Shown here: positions 1-9,800 of the stretch, piece by piece
Numbering within the stretch: position 1 is the first letter of the stretch
Layout of the letters: each line of letters starts with the position of its first letter
Source: CBDAMZ01 sp965197375
Lineage (GTDB): Bacteria > Acidobacteriota > Vicinamibacteria > Vicinamibacterales > UBA8438
Length of the DNA: 64,000 bases
NCBI GenBank assembly: GCA_965197375.1
Contig: CBDAMZ010000008.1
Location: 124,001-188,000, forward strand
Reading direction: 5' to 3'
The notes under the pieces: model-generated
Told to the model about the DNA's origin: nothing
Databases searched by the model: none
The model's input: only the letters and a program-made list of their open reading frames with translations
Program-made: the position numbers and the translations under genes

Positions 1-189
1 GAAAAACCGAAGCCTAGGTACACGTTCGAAAGAGGAGACCAGGTCCGCATCAATGAGGGACCGTTCACAAGCTTTAATGGTGTGGTTGACGACGTGAACA
101 TCGACCGCAACACTCTCAAAGTCATGGTCACGATCTTCGGGCGATCGACACCGGTCGAGTTGGATTTCTTGCAGGTAGAAAAAATGTAA
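1..189 (+). CDS. nusG: Transcription termination/antitermination factor NusG, C-terminal end (partial)
   Basis: Frame 1 is open from the window edge to TAA at 187-189 and gives 62 residues. They match the NusG KOW domain: a loop of the type RGDQVRINEGPF followed by FNGVVDDVN and ending in VELDFLQVEKM. NusG binds RNA polymerase and couples it to Rho or to ribosomal protein S10. The N-terminal NGN domain and the start lie outside the window. Its position directly before rplK is the usual secE-nusG-rplK arrangement. Identification is firm, although only the last third is visible. Confidence 0.93.
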   Translation, partial: EKPKPRYTFERGDQVRINEGPFTSFNGVVDDVNIDRNTLKVMVTIFGRSTPVELDFLQVEKM

Positions 190-274
190 GTGGAGAGGTC
201 CGAGGCCTGAGGCGTTAGCCGTCGTCGCGTCGTTCCTAACGGCTGGTGTCTGGTCACGGGCTGCTAGATGCAGT

Positions 275-700
275 ATGGCAAAGAAAATCAAGGGTCAGGT
301 GAAGTTACAGATCGCGGCCGGCAAGGCGACGCCGGCGCCGCCGGTGGGCACGGCACTCGGGCCTCACGGTGTGAACATTATGGATTTTTGTAAGGCGTTC
401 AATGCTAAGACCGCCGGGCAGGAAGGCCTGATCATCCCGGCGGTTGTCACGGTGTACGCCGACCGTTCGTATAGCTTTATTACCAAGACGCCGCCGGCGG
501 CTGTGCTATTGAAACGGGCAGCCAACATCGCGAAGGGATCCGGCGAGCCGAACCGGGCGAAGGTGGGCATGGTCACTCGGCAGCAGGTTGAGGAGATCGC
601 CACGACCAAAATGCCTGATCTCAACGCGAACACGCTGGAAGGGGCGGTTAGTATCGTCGCCGGCACTGCGCGGTCGATGGGTATCGAGGTCGAAGGCTGA
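275..700 (+). CDS. rplK: 50S ribosomal protein L11
   Basis: This is a 141-residue protein of normal family length. The N-terminal signature PPVGTALGPHGVNIMDFCK contains the proline-rich linker and the loop that contacts release factors, IF2 and EF-G in the GTPase centre. The C-terminal part, with the AKVGMVTRQQVEEIA segment, binds the 23S rRNA GTPase-associated region. It begins at ATG 275, 85 bases after nusG, and is followed by rplA, as in the classical L11 operon. In well-studied bacteria L1 represses this operon through the leader before rplK. I did not resolve such a site here. Confidence 0.98.
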   Translation: MAKKIKGQVKLQIAAGKATPAPPVGTALGPHGVNIMDFCKAFNAKTAGQEGLIIPAVVTVYADRSYSFITKTPPAAVLLKRAANIAKGSGEPNRAKVGMVTRQQVEEIATTKMPDLNANTLEGAVSIVAGTARSMGIEVEG

Positions 701-734
701 TCCGGTGACGATGCGTCTTGTGGAAAGTTGAGTG

Positions 735-1439
735 ATGGCAAAGAACGGCAAGCAGTTCGAGGCGGCTCGGTCGAAGGTCGAGCACAAGCTCTACGCGCTG
801 GAGGAGGCGATCCCCCTCGTTCAGAGCATCAAGTTCGCGAAGTTCGACGAGACGGTCGAAGTTGTGATGCGTCTCGGGGTCAATCCAAAGCACGCTGACC
901 AGATGGTTCGCGGGACAGTCGTTCTACCCCATGGGCTCGGGCGCAACAAGCGGGTGCTCGTTTTTGCAGGCGCTGACAAGCAACAGGAAGCCGAGAGTGC
1001 TGGCGCCGACACTGTCGGCGGCGAGGAGCTGGTAGAGAAGATCAAGGGCGGCTGGATGGCGTTCGACGCTGTAGTCGCCACGCCGGACATGATGCGGTCG
1101 GTCGGTAAACTCGGCCGGATTCTTGGGCCCCGTGGGCTGATGCCGAACCCTAAAACTGGCACCGTGACGGTCGAGGTTGTGAAAGCGGTCCGTGAGATTA
1201 AGGCAGGTAAGGTCGAGTATCGCGTGGATCGGGCGGGCGTGGTTCACGCGCCGATCGGCAAGATCTCGTTCCCCACGGAAAAACTGATCGAGAATGCCCA
1301 GGCGTTGGCAGTCAGCGTGATGAAAGCGAAACCGATCGCGGCGAAAGGCAAGTACGTTAAGAGTGTCGCTGTGTCGTCGACGATGGGCCCAGGGATTCGC
1401 GTTGACAGCGCAAGCATCGAGACAGTGGCTAACGCCTAG
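735..1439 (+). CDS. rplA: 50S ribosomal protein L1
   Basis: This 234-residue protein carries the L1 landmarks GRILGPRGLMPNPKTGTVT in the middle and GKISFPTEKLIENA towards the C-terminus. L1 forms the mobile L1 stalk that guides deacylated tRNA out of the E site, and in many bacteria it represses its own operon. A GTG at 732 directly precedes ATG 735. I favour 735 because the GGAAAG at 722-727 is then at good spacing. It lies 34 bases after rplK and 31 bases before rplJ. Confidence 0.97.
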   Translation: MAKNGKQFEAARSKVEHKLYALEEAIPLVQSIKFAKFDETVEVVMRLGVNPKHADQMVRGTVVLPHGLGRNKRVLVFAGADKQQEAESAGADTVGGEELVEKIKGGWMAFDAVVATPDMMRSVGKLGRILGPRGLMPNPKTGTVTVEVVKAVREIKAGKVEYRVDRAGVVHAPIGKISFPTEKLIENAQALAVSVMKAKPIAAKGKYVKSVAVSSTMGPGIRVDSASIETVANA

Positions 1440-1470
1440 CAACGGAACGACACGTTACGAGATCGAACAC

Positions 1471-2004
1471 ATGGCAATCAGTAGGGCTCAGAAGGAGTCG
1501 CAGGTCGGGAAACTGCACTCGGAGTTCGGTAACGCGCAAAACGTCATCCTAGTCGATTTTAAGGGGCTCGACGTGCCTCAGACGACCGAACTGCGCCGAA
1601 AGGTGCGAGCCATCCAGGCACGCTACCAGGTGGTCAAGAACGCGCTCGCCAAGCGGGCAATCGAAGGTACTCCCTTCCAAACGCTCGACGAGCATTTCGG
1701 CGGGGCGACCGCAATCGCTTATAGCGGCGACGACCCGGTGACCCTGGCCAAGACGCTCGTCAAGTTTGCAAAGACCGCTCCGGCACTAACGGTGAAAGCT
1801 GCCGTCGTTCAGGGGCAGACGATCGAAGCGAAGGCGGTGGCGGATTTGGCCACCCTACCGGGCAGGCCGGAGTTGCAGGCGACCTTACTGAGCGTTCTGC
1901 AGGCGCCAATGGTCCAGCTCGTGCGGGTGCTCGGCGCGGTGCCGCGCGACCTGATGAGTGTCATGAGCCAGGTTGAGAAGAAGAAGGCGGAGGAGGAACA
2001 TTAG
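1471..2004 (+). CDS. rplJ: 50S ribosomal protein L10
   Basis: A 177-residue protein starting MAISRAQKESQVGKLHSEFG. The frame stays open further upstream across the end of rplA, but homology and length favour ATG 1471. The N-terminal domain (QNVILVDFKGLDVPQTTELR) binds 23S rRNA. The C-terminal helix, ending in EKKKAEEEH, is where L7/L12 dimers dock to form the stalk base. Only 31 bases separate it from rplA, so there is no long L10 leader of the enterobacterial kind. rplL starts 3 bases after its stop, which suggests translational coupling. Confidence 0.96.
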   Translation: MAISRAQKESQVGKLHSEFGNAQNVILVDFKGLDVPQTTELRRKVRAIQARYQVVKNALAKRAIEGTPFQTLDEHFGGATAIAYSGDDPVTLAKTLVKFAKTAPALTVKAAVVQGQTIEAKAVADLATLPGRPELQATLLSVLQAPMVQLVRVLGAVPRDLMSVMSQVEKKKAEEEH

Positions 2005-2007
2005 ATC

Positions 2008-2400
2008 ATGGCTGAAGTAACCCAAGACAAAGTGATCGACTACATCAAGGGCATAACTGTCCTCGAGCTCTCCGAGCTCGTCAAAAAGCTGGAAGCGGAG
2101 CTCGGGGTGTCGGCAGCGGCCGCGATGCCGGTCATGGTTCCTGGGGGCGCGGTCCCCGGCGGCGACGGGGCTGCCCCTGCCGAGGAACAGACCGAGTTCA
2201 CCGTAAACCTGGCCGAAATCGGTGACAAGAAGATTAACGTAATCAAGGCTGTCCGCGAGGTGACGAGCTTGGGGCTGAAGGAGGCAAAGGATCTGGTCGA
2301 GGGTGCGCCCCAGACGATCAAGGAGGGCATCTCCAAGGATGAGGCCGAAGCCATTAAGCAGAAATTCGAGGCAGTTGGCGCCAAGGTCGAGATCAAGTAG
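2008..2400 (+). CDS. rplL: 50S ribosomal protein L7/L12
   Basis: A 130-residue acidic protein with the normal layout: an N-terminal dimerisation helix (VLELSELVKKLEAELGVS), an Ala/Pro/Gly-rich hinge at about residues 40-60, and a C-terminal factor-binding domain containing KINVIKAVREVTSLGLKEAK. It forms the multicopy stalk that recruits EF-Tu, EF-G and IF2. It starts 3 bases after rplJ. The hinge is slightly longer than in E. coli, which accounts for the extra residues. About 90 bases separate it from rpoB. Confidence 0.97.
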   Translation: MAEVTQDKVIDYIKGITVLELSELVKKLEAELGVSAAAAMPVMVPGGAVPGGDGAAPAEEQTEFTVNLAEIGDKKINVIKAVREVTSLGLKEAKDLVEGAPQTIKEGISKDEAEAIKQKFEAVGAKVEIK

Positions 2401-2493
2401 GGCAGGGCTTCAGCCCGGCCAAACCTAGGACGGGGCTTTCGCCCTACCAGAATCGCGTCGGCCGGTTCCTTGGACGACGCGGAGGATTCAGAT

Positions 2494-5400
2494 TTGCACA
2501 CCCTGCCCAAGAACGTCTATCGGGAGCGCATCGATTTCTCGAAGATTCAGGTAACGGATCCAATTCCGAACCTGATCGAAGTCCAGAAGAAGTCTTACGA
2601 GCGGTTCCTGCAGATGAACCGCATGCCGGCCGAGCGCGAAGATATCGGCCTCCAGTCGGTCTTTAAGTCAGTCTTTCCAATCAGCGACTTTCGCGAGAAT
2701 TCCTCACTAGAGTTTATCGAGTACTCGATCGGTAACTGGGAGTGCAAGTGTGGCCGCCTGGAAGGCCTCCAGAAGCTCCGGCAGCCGTGTGAGGCGTGCG
2801 GCGCGGTTCTCGAAGCCGACCCGTACGGCGAGCACCCAGTGCTCTGCCCCTCGTGCGGACGTGCCAACCAGGCACGTGGTGTCATCTGCGAGATCTGCGG
2901 CAACACGGTCGCGCTGGCGCTGGAGTACGGCGTTGAGGAGTGCCAAGAACGCGGGATGACATACGCCGTGCCACTTAAGGTCACCATTCGCCTGGTCGTT
3001 TGGAACAAAGACCTTGAGACCGGCGTCAAAACGATCCGTGACATTAAGGAGCAGGAGGTCTATTTCGGCGACATCCCGCTGATGACCAACAACGGGACAT
3101 TTATCATCAACGGGACCGAGCGCGTCATCGTGTCACAGCTGCATCGTTCGCCAGGGGCCTTCTTTCACTCGGAGGACAAGACGGCGTTCGTCGCGCAGAT
3201 CATCCCGTACCGCGGCTCCTGGGTGGAGTTTGAATTTGACGCTAAGAATCTCCTCTATGTTCGGATCGATCGGAAGCGCAAGTTCCTCGCCACGGTTTTT
3301 ATGCTGGCACTTGGCCTGCGTGGCACTGCTGAGATCATCCGGACCTTTTACGCGGTCGAACGCATCTCGATGAAGGGAGAGTTGCTCAAGTGGGCCGTGA
3401 GCGACGGCTTGGTTCGCCGGCGCACTGCTAAGGTGATCGACGTGCCGGGTTCGGATGTGTCAATTCAGTCAGGCAAGCGGGTCACAGTCGCTGCGATCGC
3501 CGCGCTCCGCAAAGCGGGTGTGGACTCGATCGAGATCTCGGATGCTGAGCTCGAAGGGGCGTTCGCGGCTGCTGATGTGGTCGATCCGTCGAGCGGGGAG
3601 GTCCTCCTCGAGGCCAACGAGGAAGTGACGCCGCGGATTATTTCGATGGCGCAGGAGAAAGCGATCGAAGACCTCGAGGTCTTTTTCCCCGAGAGCGACG
3701 AGGTGGGGGCCGTACTGTCCTCGACGCTGAGAAAGGATTCTATGCGCACTCACGAAGAGGCTCTGATCGAGATCTATCGACGCCTCCGTCCGGGTGATCC
3801 GCCCACGCTCGAGAGCTCGCGGTCGCTCTTCGAAAACATGTTCTTCAACCTACAGAAATACGATTTTTCACGGGTGGGACGCTTGAAGCTGACCACCAAG
3901 TTAGGCCTGGACACGCCACTCGACGCCAAGATCCTACGCCCGCAAGATTTTTACGAGGTCATCAAGTACCTGCTGACACTGCGCCGGAATCCGATGAACG
4001 TCGATGACATCGACCATCTCGGTAACCGGCGGGTGCGTTCAGTCGGCGAACTGCTCGAGAACCAGTTCCGGATCGGCCTCGTCCGTATGGAGCGAGCGAT
4101 CAAAGAAAAGATGTCTGTTTATCAGGAAATGGCTACTGCCATGCCGCACGATCTGATAAACGCTAAGCCGGTCATGGCTGCCATCCGTGAGTTCTTTGGG
4201 TCGTCGCAGTTGTCTCAGTTCATGGATCAGACGAACCCGCTGTCTGAGATTACCCACAAGCGTCGTCTGTCTGCGCTCGGGCCGGGTGGGCTGTCGCGCG
4301 AACGGGCAGGTTTCGAAGTGCGCGACGTCCACCCGACGCACTACGGCCGGATCTGTCCCATCGAGACGCCGGAAGGACCGAACATCGGTTTGATTTCATC
4401 GTTGTCGTGCTACGCGCGCATTAACGAATTTGGGTTTATCGAGTCACCCTACCGGAAGGTCAGGCATGGCCGGGTGGTTGACTACGTCAAGATTACGAAT
4501 GCTGGTGGGACCAAGTACAAGGTGGGGGCCATCGTCGAAGCCGAGGAGGTGGCTGCGGAGAACGCCAGTGCAAAGGCACGTAAAAAGCGCGTCGCCGAGC
4601 TCGAGCCGCATTCGTTCTATCTGTCGGCATGGGAAGAGGATCAGTATCTTATCGCTCAGGCGAACGCGCGCCTCGATGAGCAGGGTTTCCTGGTCGACGA
4701 GCGCCTCGATGCGCGGCAGGCGGGAAACTTCGTCCTGGTACCCCGGGAAAAGATCCAGTTTATCGACGTCTCGCCGAAGCAATTAGTGTCGGTCGCCGCG
4801 TCGCTTATCCCGTTTCTGGAGAACGACGACGCAAACCGAGCGTTGATGGGGTCCAACATGCAGCGTCAGGCCGTGCCGCTGTTGCAGGCTCGCGCGCCGA
4901 TCGTCGGGACCGGCATGGAGTACATCACGGCACGTGATTCTGGAGCAGTGGTCAGCGCGCGTCGGGGCGGCACGGTCGACTACGTCGATTCACAGCGGAT
5001 CGTCGTGCGCGTTGAAGACGACGGCCTTGGTACACTCTCGAAAGAAATGGGGGCCGATATCTACAACCTGACGAAGTTCCGTCGGTCAAACCAGAACACG
5101 TGTATCAATCAGACGCCGATCGTGCGCGTGGGTCATAGAGTCTCGAAAGGTCAGGTGCTGGCGGACGGGCCGTGCACGGAGCTCGGCGAGCTGGCGCTCG
5201 GGTGTAACGTGCTGGTCGCCTTTATGCCGTGGCGCGGGTACAACTTCGAGGACGCCATTCTGGTGTCAGAGCGGCTCGTCAAGGACGATTTCTACACGTC
5301 AATTCACATTGAGGAGTTCGATATCGAATCTCATGACACGAAGCTTGGCCCGGAGGAAATTACCCGCGACATACCCAACGTCTCGGAGAGCTTTCTCAAC

Positions 5401-6816
5401 GATCTCGACGAGAGCGGCATTATCCGGATCGGCGCGTATGTCAAGCCCGGCGACATCCTGGTCGGAAAGGTCACGCCAAAGGGCGAGACCCAGCTGACGC
5501 CGGAAGAAAAACTCCTGCGTGCAATCTTCGGTGAGAAAGCTGGCGACGTTCGTGATGCCTCCCTTCTGAGTCCGCCCGGCATCGAGGGTATTGTCGTCAG
5601 TGTGAAGATCTTCTCACGCAAGGGTATCGAGAAAGACGATCGAGCGAAGGCAATCGAAGCTGAAGAACTTGAGATGATGGAGAAGAACTTGCAGGACGAG
5701 ATCCGCATCCTGCACGATGAGGTTAAGAAGCGCATTCTCTTGATATTCGAAGGGCAGACGCTCGCGGAAGATTTATTCGATACGGTTGGGCACGAGCAGC
5801 TCTTGAATAAGGGCACGCTACTGACCCAAGACATTCTTCATAGCATGCCGTATGAAGATCTCGCGCGGGCTCAGATCGTGAACGATGACCCGCGACTCGA
5901 CAGTGACCTGAACGGTCTCAAGGGGCGGACCGCTCGGCAGGCGGAGGTGATCCGGAAGCTATTCGAGGAGAGGAAAGAGAAAATCCGTTTGGGCGATGAA
6001 CTACCGCCAGGTGTGATTAAGCTGGTGAAAGTGTATGTCGCGATGAAACGGAAACTGTCGGTTGGCGACAAGATGGCTGGCCGTCATGGCAACAAGGGTG
6101 TCATCGCACGCATCCTCGCTGAAGAAGACATGCCGCGTCTGCCTGACGGCACGCCGGTGGAAATTGTGCTGAACCCACTGGGCGTTCCGTCACGGATGAA
6201 CGTGGGACAGATTCTCGAGACTCACTTAGGGTGGGCCGCCCATGCGCTGGGGTTGTACTTCGCGTCGCCCGTGTTCGACGGTGCTCGCGAGTCGGAGATC
6301 AAGCAGTGGCTGGAGAAGGCTGGCCTACCCCGTGGCGGCAAGACGCAGCTGTGCGATGGAATGACTGGCGAGCCGTTTGAGCAGGAAGTGACGGTCGGCT
6401 ACATCTACATATTGAAGCTCTCGCACCTGGTCGATGACAAGATCCACGGGCGGTCGGTCGGGCCGTACTCGCTGATTACGCAACAACCGCTGGGGGGCAA
6501 AGCCCAGTTCGGCGGGCAGCGATTCGGCGAGATGGAGGTGTGGGCGCTCGAAGCGTATGGTGCAGCTCACGTTCTTCAGGAACTACTGACGGCTAAATCC
6601 GACGACGTCACCGGGCGCGCGAAGCTCTACGAGGCAATCGTGAAGGGCGACGCCTCGTTCGTGCCCGGGTTGCCGGAATCCTTCAACGTGCTCATTCGGG
6701 AACTGCAAGCGCTGTGCCTGGATGTCGACCTGATCAAGACAAAGAAGCCGCCAACTGAAACGCCGGCGCCAGCCGAACCGGAGCTTGAGAATACGCAAAC
6801 CGATACTGAAGCCTAG
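2494..6816 (+). CDS. rpoB: DNA-directed RNA polymerase subunit beta, with zinc-ribbon-like insert
   Basis: I place the start at TTG 2494 because GGAGG at 2481-2485 lies 8 bases upstream; an in-frame TTG at 2470 has no such site. This gives 1440 residues, longer than most RpoB. Conserved parts include the rifampicin pocket from about residue 570 (SSQLSQFMDQTNPLSEITHK), PIETPEGPNIGLI, RGYNFEDAILVSERL, KMAGRHGNKGV and the GGKAQFGGQRFGEMEVWALE switch region. An RNAP insertion of the type before KMAGRHGNKGV is also present. Residues 82-142 form an insert with eight cysteines (84, 86, 99, 102, 118, 121, 132, 135). It replaces a plain loop before the conserved VEECQERG(L/M)TYA motif. The gene is followed 30 bases later by rpoC. 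Confidence 0.98.
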   Translation: MHTLPKNVYRERIDFSKIQVTDPIPNLIEVQKKSYERFLQMNRMPAEREDIGLQSVFKSVFPISDFRENSSLEFIEYSIGNWECKCGRLEGLQKLRQPCEACGAVLEADPYGEHPVLCPSCGRANQARGVICEICGNTVALALEYGVEECQERGMTYAVPLKVTIRLVVWNKDLETGVKTIRDIKEQEVYFGDIPLMTNNGTFIINGTERVIVSQLHRSPGAFFHSEDKTAFVAQIIPYRGSWVEFEFDAKNLLYVRIDRKRKFLATVFMLALGLRGTAEIIRTFYAVERISMKGELLKWAVSDGLVRRRTAKVIDVPGSDVSIQSGKRVTVAAIAALRKAGVDSIEISDAELEGAFAAADVVDPSSGEVLLEANEEVTPRIISMAQEKAIEDLEVFFPESDEVGAVLSSTLRKDSMRTHEEALIEIYRRLRPGDPPTLESSRSLFENMFFNLQKYDFSRVGRLKLTTKLGLDTPLDAKILRPQDFYEVIKYLLTLRRNPMNVDDIDHLGNRRVRSVGELLENQFRIGLVRMERAIKEKMSVYQEMATAMPHDLINAKPVMAAIREFFGSSQLSQFMDQTNPLSEITHKRRLSALGPGGLSRERAGFEVRDVHPTHYGRICPIETPEGPNIGLISSLSCYARINEFGFIESPYRKVRHGRVVDYVKITNAGGTKYKVGAIVEAEEVAAENASAKARKKRVAELEPHSFYLSAWEEDQYLIAQANARLDEQGFLVDERLDARQAGNFVLVPREKIQFIDVSPKQLVSVAASLIPFLENDDANRALMGSNMQRQAVPLLQARAPIVGTGMEYITARDSGAVVSARRGGTVDYVDSQRIVVRVEDDGLGTLSKEMGADIYNLTKFRRSNQNTCINQTPIVRVGHRVSKGQVLADGPCTELGELALGCNVLVAFMPWRGYNFEDAILVSERLVKDDFYTSIHIEEFDIESHDTKLGPEEITRDIPNVSESFLNDLDESGIIRIGAYVKPGDILVGKVTPKGETQLTPEEKLLRAIFGEKAGDVRDASLLSPPGIEGIVVSVKIFSRKGIEKDDRAKAIEAEELEMMEKNLQDEIRILHDEVKKRILLIFEGQTLAEDLFDTVGHEQLLNKGTLLTQDILHSMPYEDLARAQIVNDDPRLDSDLNGLKGRTARQAEVIRKLFEERKEKIRLGDELPPGVIKLVKVYVAMKRKLSVGDKMAGRHGNKGVIARILAEEDMPRLPDGTPVEIVLNPLGVPSRMNVGQILETHLGWAAHALGLYFASPVFDGARESEIKQWLEKAGLPRGGKTQLCDGMTGEPFEQEVTVGYIYILKLSHLVDDKIHGRSVGPYSLITQQPLGGKAQFGGQRFGEMEVWALEAYGAAHVLQELLTAKSDDVTGRAKLYEAIVKGDASFVPGLPESFNVLIRELQALCLDVDLIKTKKPPTETPAPAEPELENTQTDTEA
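2737..2919 (+). other. Eight-cysteine insert inside RpoB, resembling the RpoC zinc domain
   Basis: This codes for RpoB residues 82-142. Four cysteine pairs are visible: C84-x-C86, C99-xx-C102, C118-xx-C121 and C132-xx-C135. The two outer pairs sit in WECKCG and RGVICEICG. These closely mimic WECLCG and RGVICDKCG of the beta-prime N-terminal zinc domain (RpoC Cys68/70/83/86). The two inner pairs look like an additional ribbon placed between them. Metal binding is inferred from cysteine spacing only. I know of no such insert in model RpoB proteins. Confidence 0.75.
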
Positions 6817-6846
6817 CCCACAACCGCGCAACCATAAAGGGACTTC

Positions 6847-9800
6847 ATGCGACCAAGCATTACAGACCGAGGCGCGCTGACGATCGATTTCGACGCCATC
6901 CGGATCAGTCTCGCTTCGCCAGACAAGATCATGTCGTGGTCGCACGGCGAGGTGGCGAAACCGGAGACGATCAACTACCGCACGTTCAAACCCGAGCGTG
7001 ACGGGCTGTTCTGCGCCAAGATCTTCGGTCCGATTACTGACTGGGAATGCCTCTGCGGAAAGTACAAGCGTATGAAGCATCGGGGCGTCATCTGCGACAA
7101 GTGCGGTGTCGAGGTGACACAGGCAAAGGTGCGTCGCGAGCGGCTAGGTCACATCACGCTCGCGACGTCCGTTAGCCACGTGTGGTTCTTTAAAGGGTTA
7201 CCGAGCCGTATTGGCCATCTGCTCGACATCGCCCTCCGCGACCTCGAGCGCATCCTGTATTTTGAGGCCTACGTCGTAATCGATCCGGGTGAGGGAGCTT
7301 TTAAATCCCACCAGCTGCTTACCGAGGATCAGTACCGAAAAGCGCGCGAGGAGTTCGGCACTAAGTTTCGTGCGCAGATGGGAGCCGAGGCGATTAAAGA
7401 ACTTCTCAAGCGGGTCAACATCGAGCAGCTCTCGGTCGAACTCCGCGAGAAGATGCGGAGCGAGGTATCACAACAGAAGAAACTGAAGTTCGCTAAGCGG
7501 CTCAAGGTTGTCGAGTCTTTCCGGAAGTCGACCAACAAGCCCGAGTGGATGATTCTTGACGTTATCCCGGTTATCCCACCCGAGCTTCGGCCGCTCGTCC
7601 CGCTCGATGGCGGTCGTTTCGCCACGTCTGATCTGAACGACTTGTATCGGCGTGTCATTAACCGCAACAACCGCTTGAAGAAGCTGATGGAGCTGAAAGC
7701 ACCGGACGTGATCATTCGCAACGAGAAGCGGATGCTCCAAGAGGCAGTTGATGCACTCTTCGACAACGGCCGGCGCGGCCGCGTGCTGCGCGGCGCGAAT
7801 AACCGGCCGCTGAAGTCGTTGTCAGACACCCTCAAAGGGAAGCAGGGGCGTTTCCGGCAGAATTTGCTCGGCAAGCGGGTGGACTACTCCGGACGGTCGG
7901 TGATCGTCGTCGGGCCGGAGCTCAAGCTTCACCAATGCGGTCTACCGAAGACGATGGCGCTCGAGCTGTTCAAGCCGTTCATCTACAACAAGCTCGAGCA
8001 ACGGGGTCTGGTGGCAACCATCAAGCAAGCCAAAGAAATGGTCGAACAGTACGAGCCGGAGGTATGGGACATTCTCGAGGAGGTCATCCGCGAGCACCCT
8101 GTGCTGCTCAACCGCGCGCCGACACTGCACCGGCTAGGCATCCAAGCATTCGAGCCGGTGTTGGTCGAGGGCAAGGCCATCCGAATCCACCCGCTGGTTT
8201 GCACCGCGTTCAACGCGGACTTCGATGGTGACCAGATGGCCGTTCACGTGCCGTTGTCACCTGAGGCGCAGATCGAGGCGTCGGTCCTGATGATGTCGGC
8301 GAACAACATCATGTCGCCGTCTAATGGGACCCCGATCGCCGTCCCCTCGCAGGACATCGTTCTCGGCTGCTACTACTTGACGAAGGAGAAACCAGGCGCC
8401 AAAGGTGAAGGCCGAGTGTTCGGCACCCAGGACGACGTGCTACTGGCCCACGATGCCGGAGATGTCGAGACGCTCACACCGATCCGGCTGCGCCTGAGTG
8501 GCGAGCTTATGGATCTCACCGGCGGCCGCGACGATCAGGACGTGTTGCACACCACGGTGGAGACGGTCAATCGCCAGATCATTAACACGACCGTCGGTCG
8601 CGTTGTGTTCAACACCGCGTTACCGGACGGCATCCCGTTCATCAACGGGCTGCTCAAGAAGCAAGGCCAGCAGCAGCTCGTCCAATATTGCTACCTTCGT
8701 TACGGCCTTGAGCGAACCGTCCAGATGCTCGACCGTCTGAAGGATCTGGGGCTCCTCTACGCCACGAAGTCGGGTCTGTCGATCGGCATTGACGATCTCG
8801 TCATTCCTCGGACGAAGGCGGCGCTGGTCTCGCGAGCGAACGACGAGGTCATTAAGGTCGAACAACAGTATCTCGAGGGGGCGATCACTAACGGTGAACG
8901 GAAGAATAAGGTCATCGCCGTCTGGTCCGATGTGACCGAGCAAATCGCCGACGAAATGTTCGACGAGATGCAAAATATTGACACTTCTACTCATTCGTTT
9001 AATCCCGTGTTTATCATGGCTGATTCGGGCTCCCGCGGCAGTAAGCAGCAGATCCGCCAGCTGGCCGGCATGCGCGGGCTGATGGCGAAGCCGTCTGGGG
9101 AAATCATCGAAACGCCGATCACCTCGAATTTCCGCGAGGGGTTGACGGTGTTGCAGTACTTCATCTCAACCCATGGGGCACGCAAGGGGCTCGCGGACAC
9201 TGCGCTGAAGACCGCGGACTCCGGTTATCTGATGCGGCGCCTCGTCGATGTGGCGCAGGACGTCATCATCTCAGAGCTTGACTGCGGCACGCTGGACAGC
9301 ATCGAGTCGCGTGCAATTGTTGAAAGCGGCGAGATTATCGAGCCGCTCCGGGACCGCATTATCGGTCGCGTCGCGCTCGAGGACATCGCCGAACCCTTTA
9401 CTGGGGAGCTCATCGCGCGTGCCAACCAGGGTCTCACGGAGAAGCTTGCCTCCGAGATTCAGGAGTCGGGTATCGAGAAGGTGAAGATTCGTTCGGTGCT
9501 CACGTGCGCGGCGCGGCGTGGTGTCTGTGCCCGGTGCTATGGCCGGGATCTCGCGACCGGCAAGCTCGTTGAGCTCGGTATGGCGGTGGGCGTTATCGCC
9601 GCCCAGTCAATTGGCGAGCCAGGCACGCAGCTCACTATGCGGACGTTTCATATCGGCGGGACTGCGTCTCGCGTGTCCGAGCAATCGACCCTCGAAGGCA
9701 AGCATGCAGGGACAGTGCGGTTCCAGGGGATTCAGGTCGTTAAAAAGAAGGACCAGTCTCTGGTCGTGATGAACCGGACAGGGTCGCTCGTCGTGCAGGA

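Noticed and set aside
1440..1470. L10-type autoregulatory leader before rplJ
   Set aside because: Only 31 bases separate rplA and rplJ, too short for the known leader.
4201..4300. Rifampicin resistance changes in RpoB
   Set aside because: The cluster reads SSQLSQFMDQTNPLSEITHK and RRLSALGPGG, the sensitive consensus.
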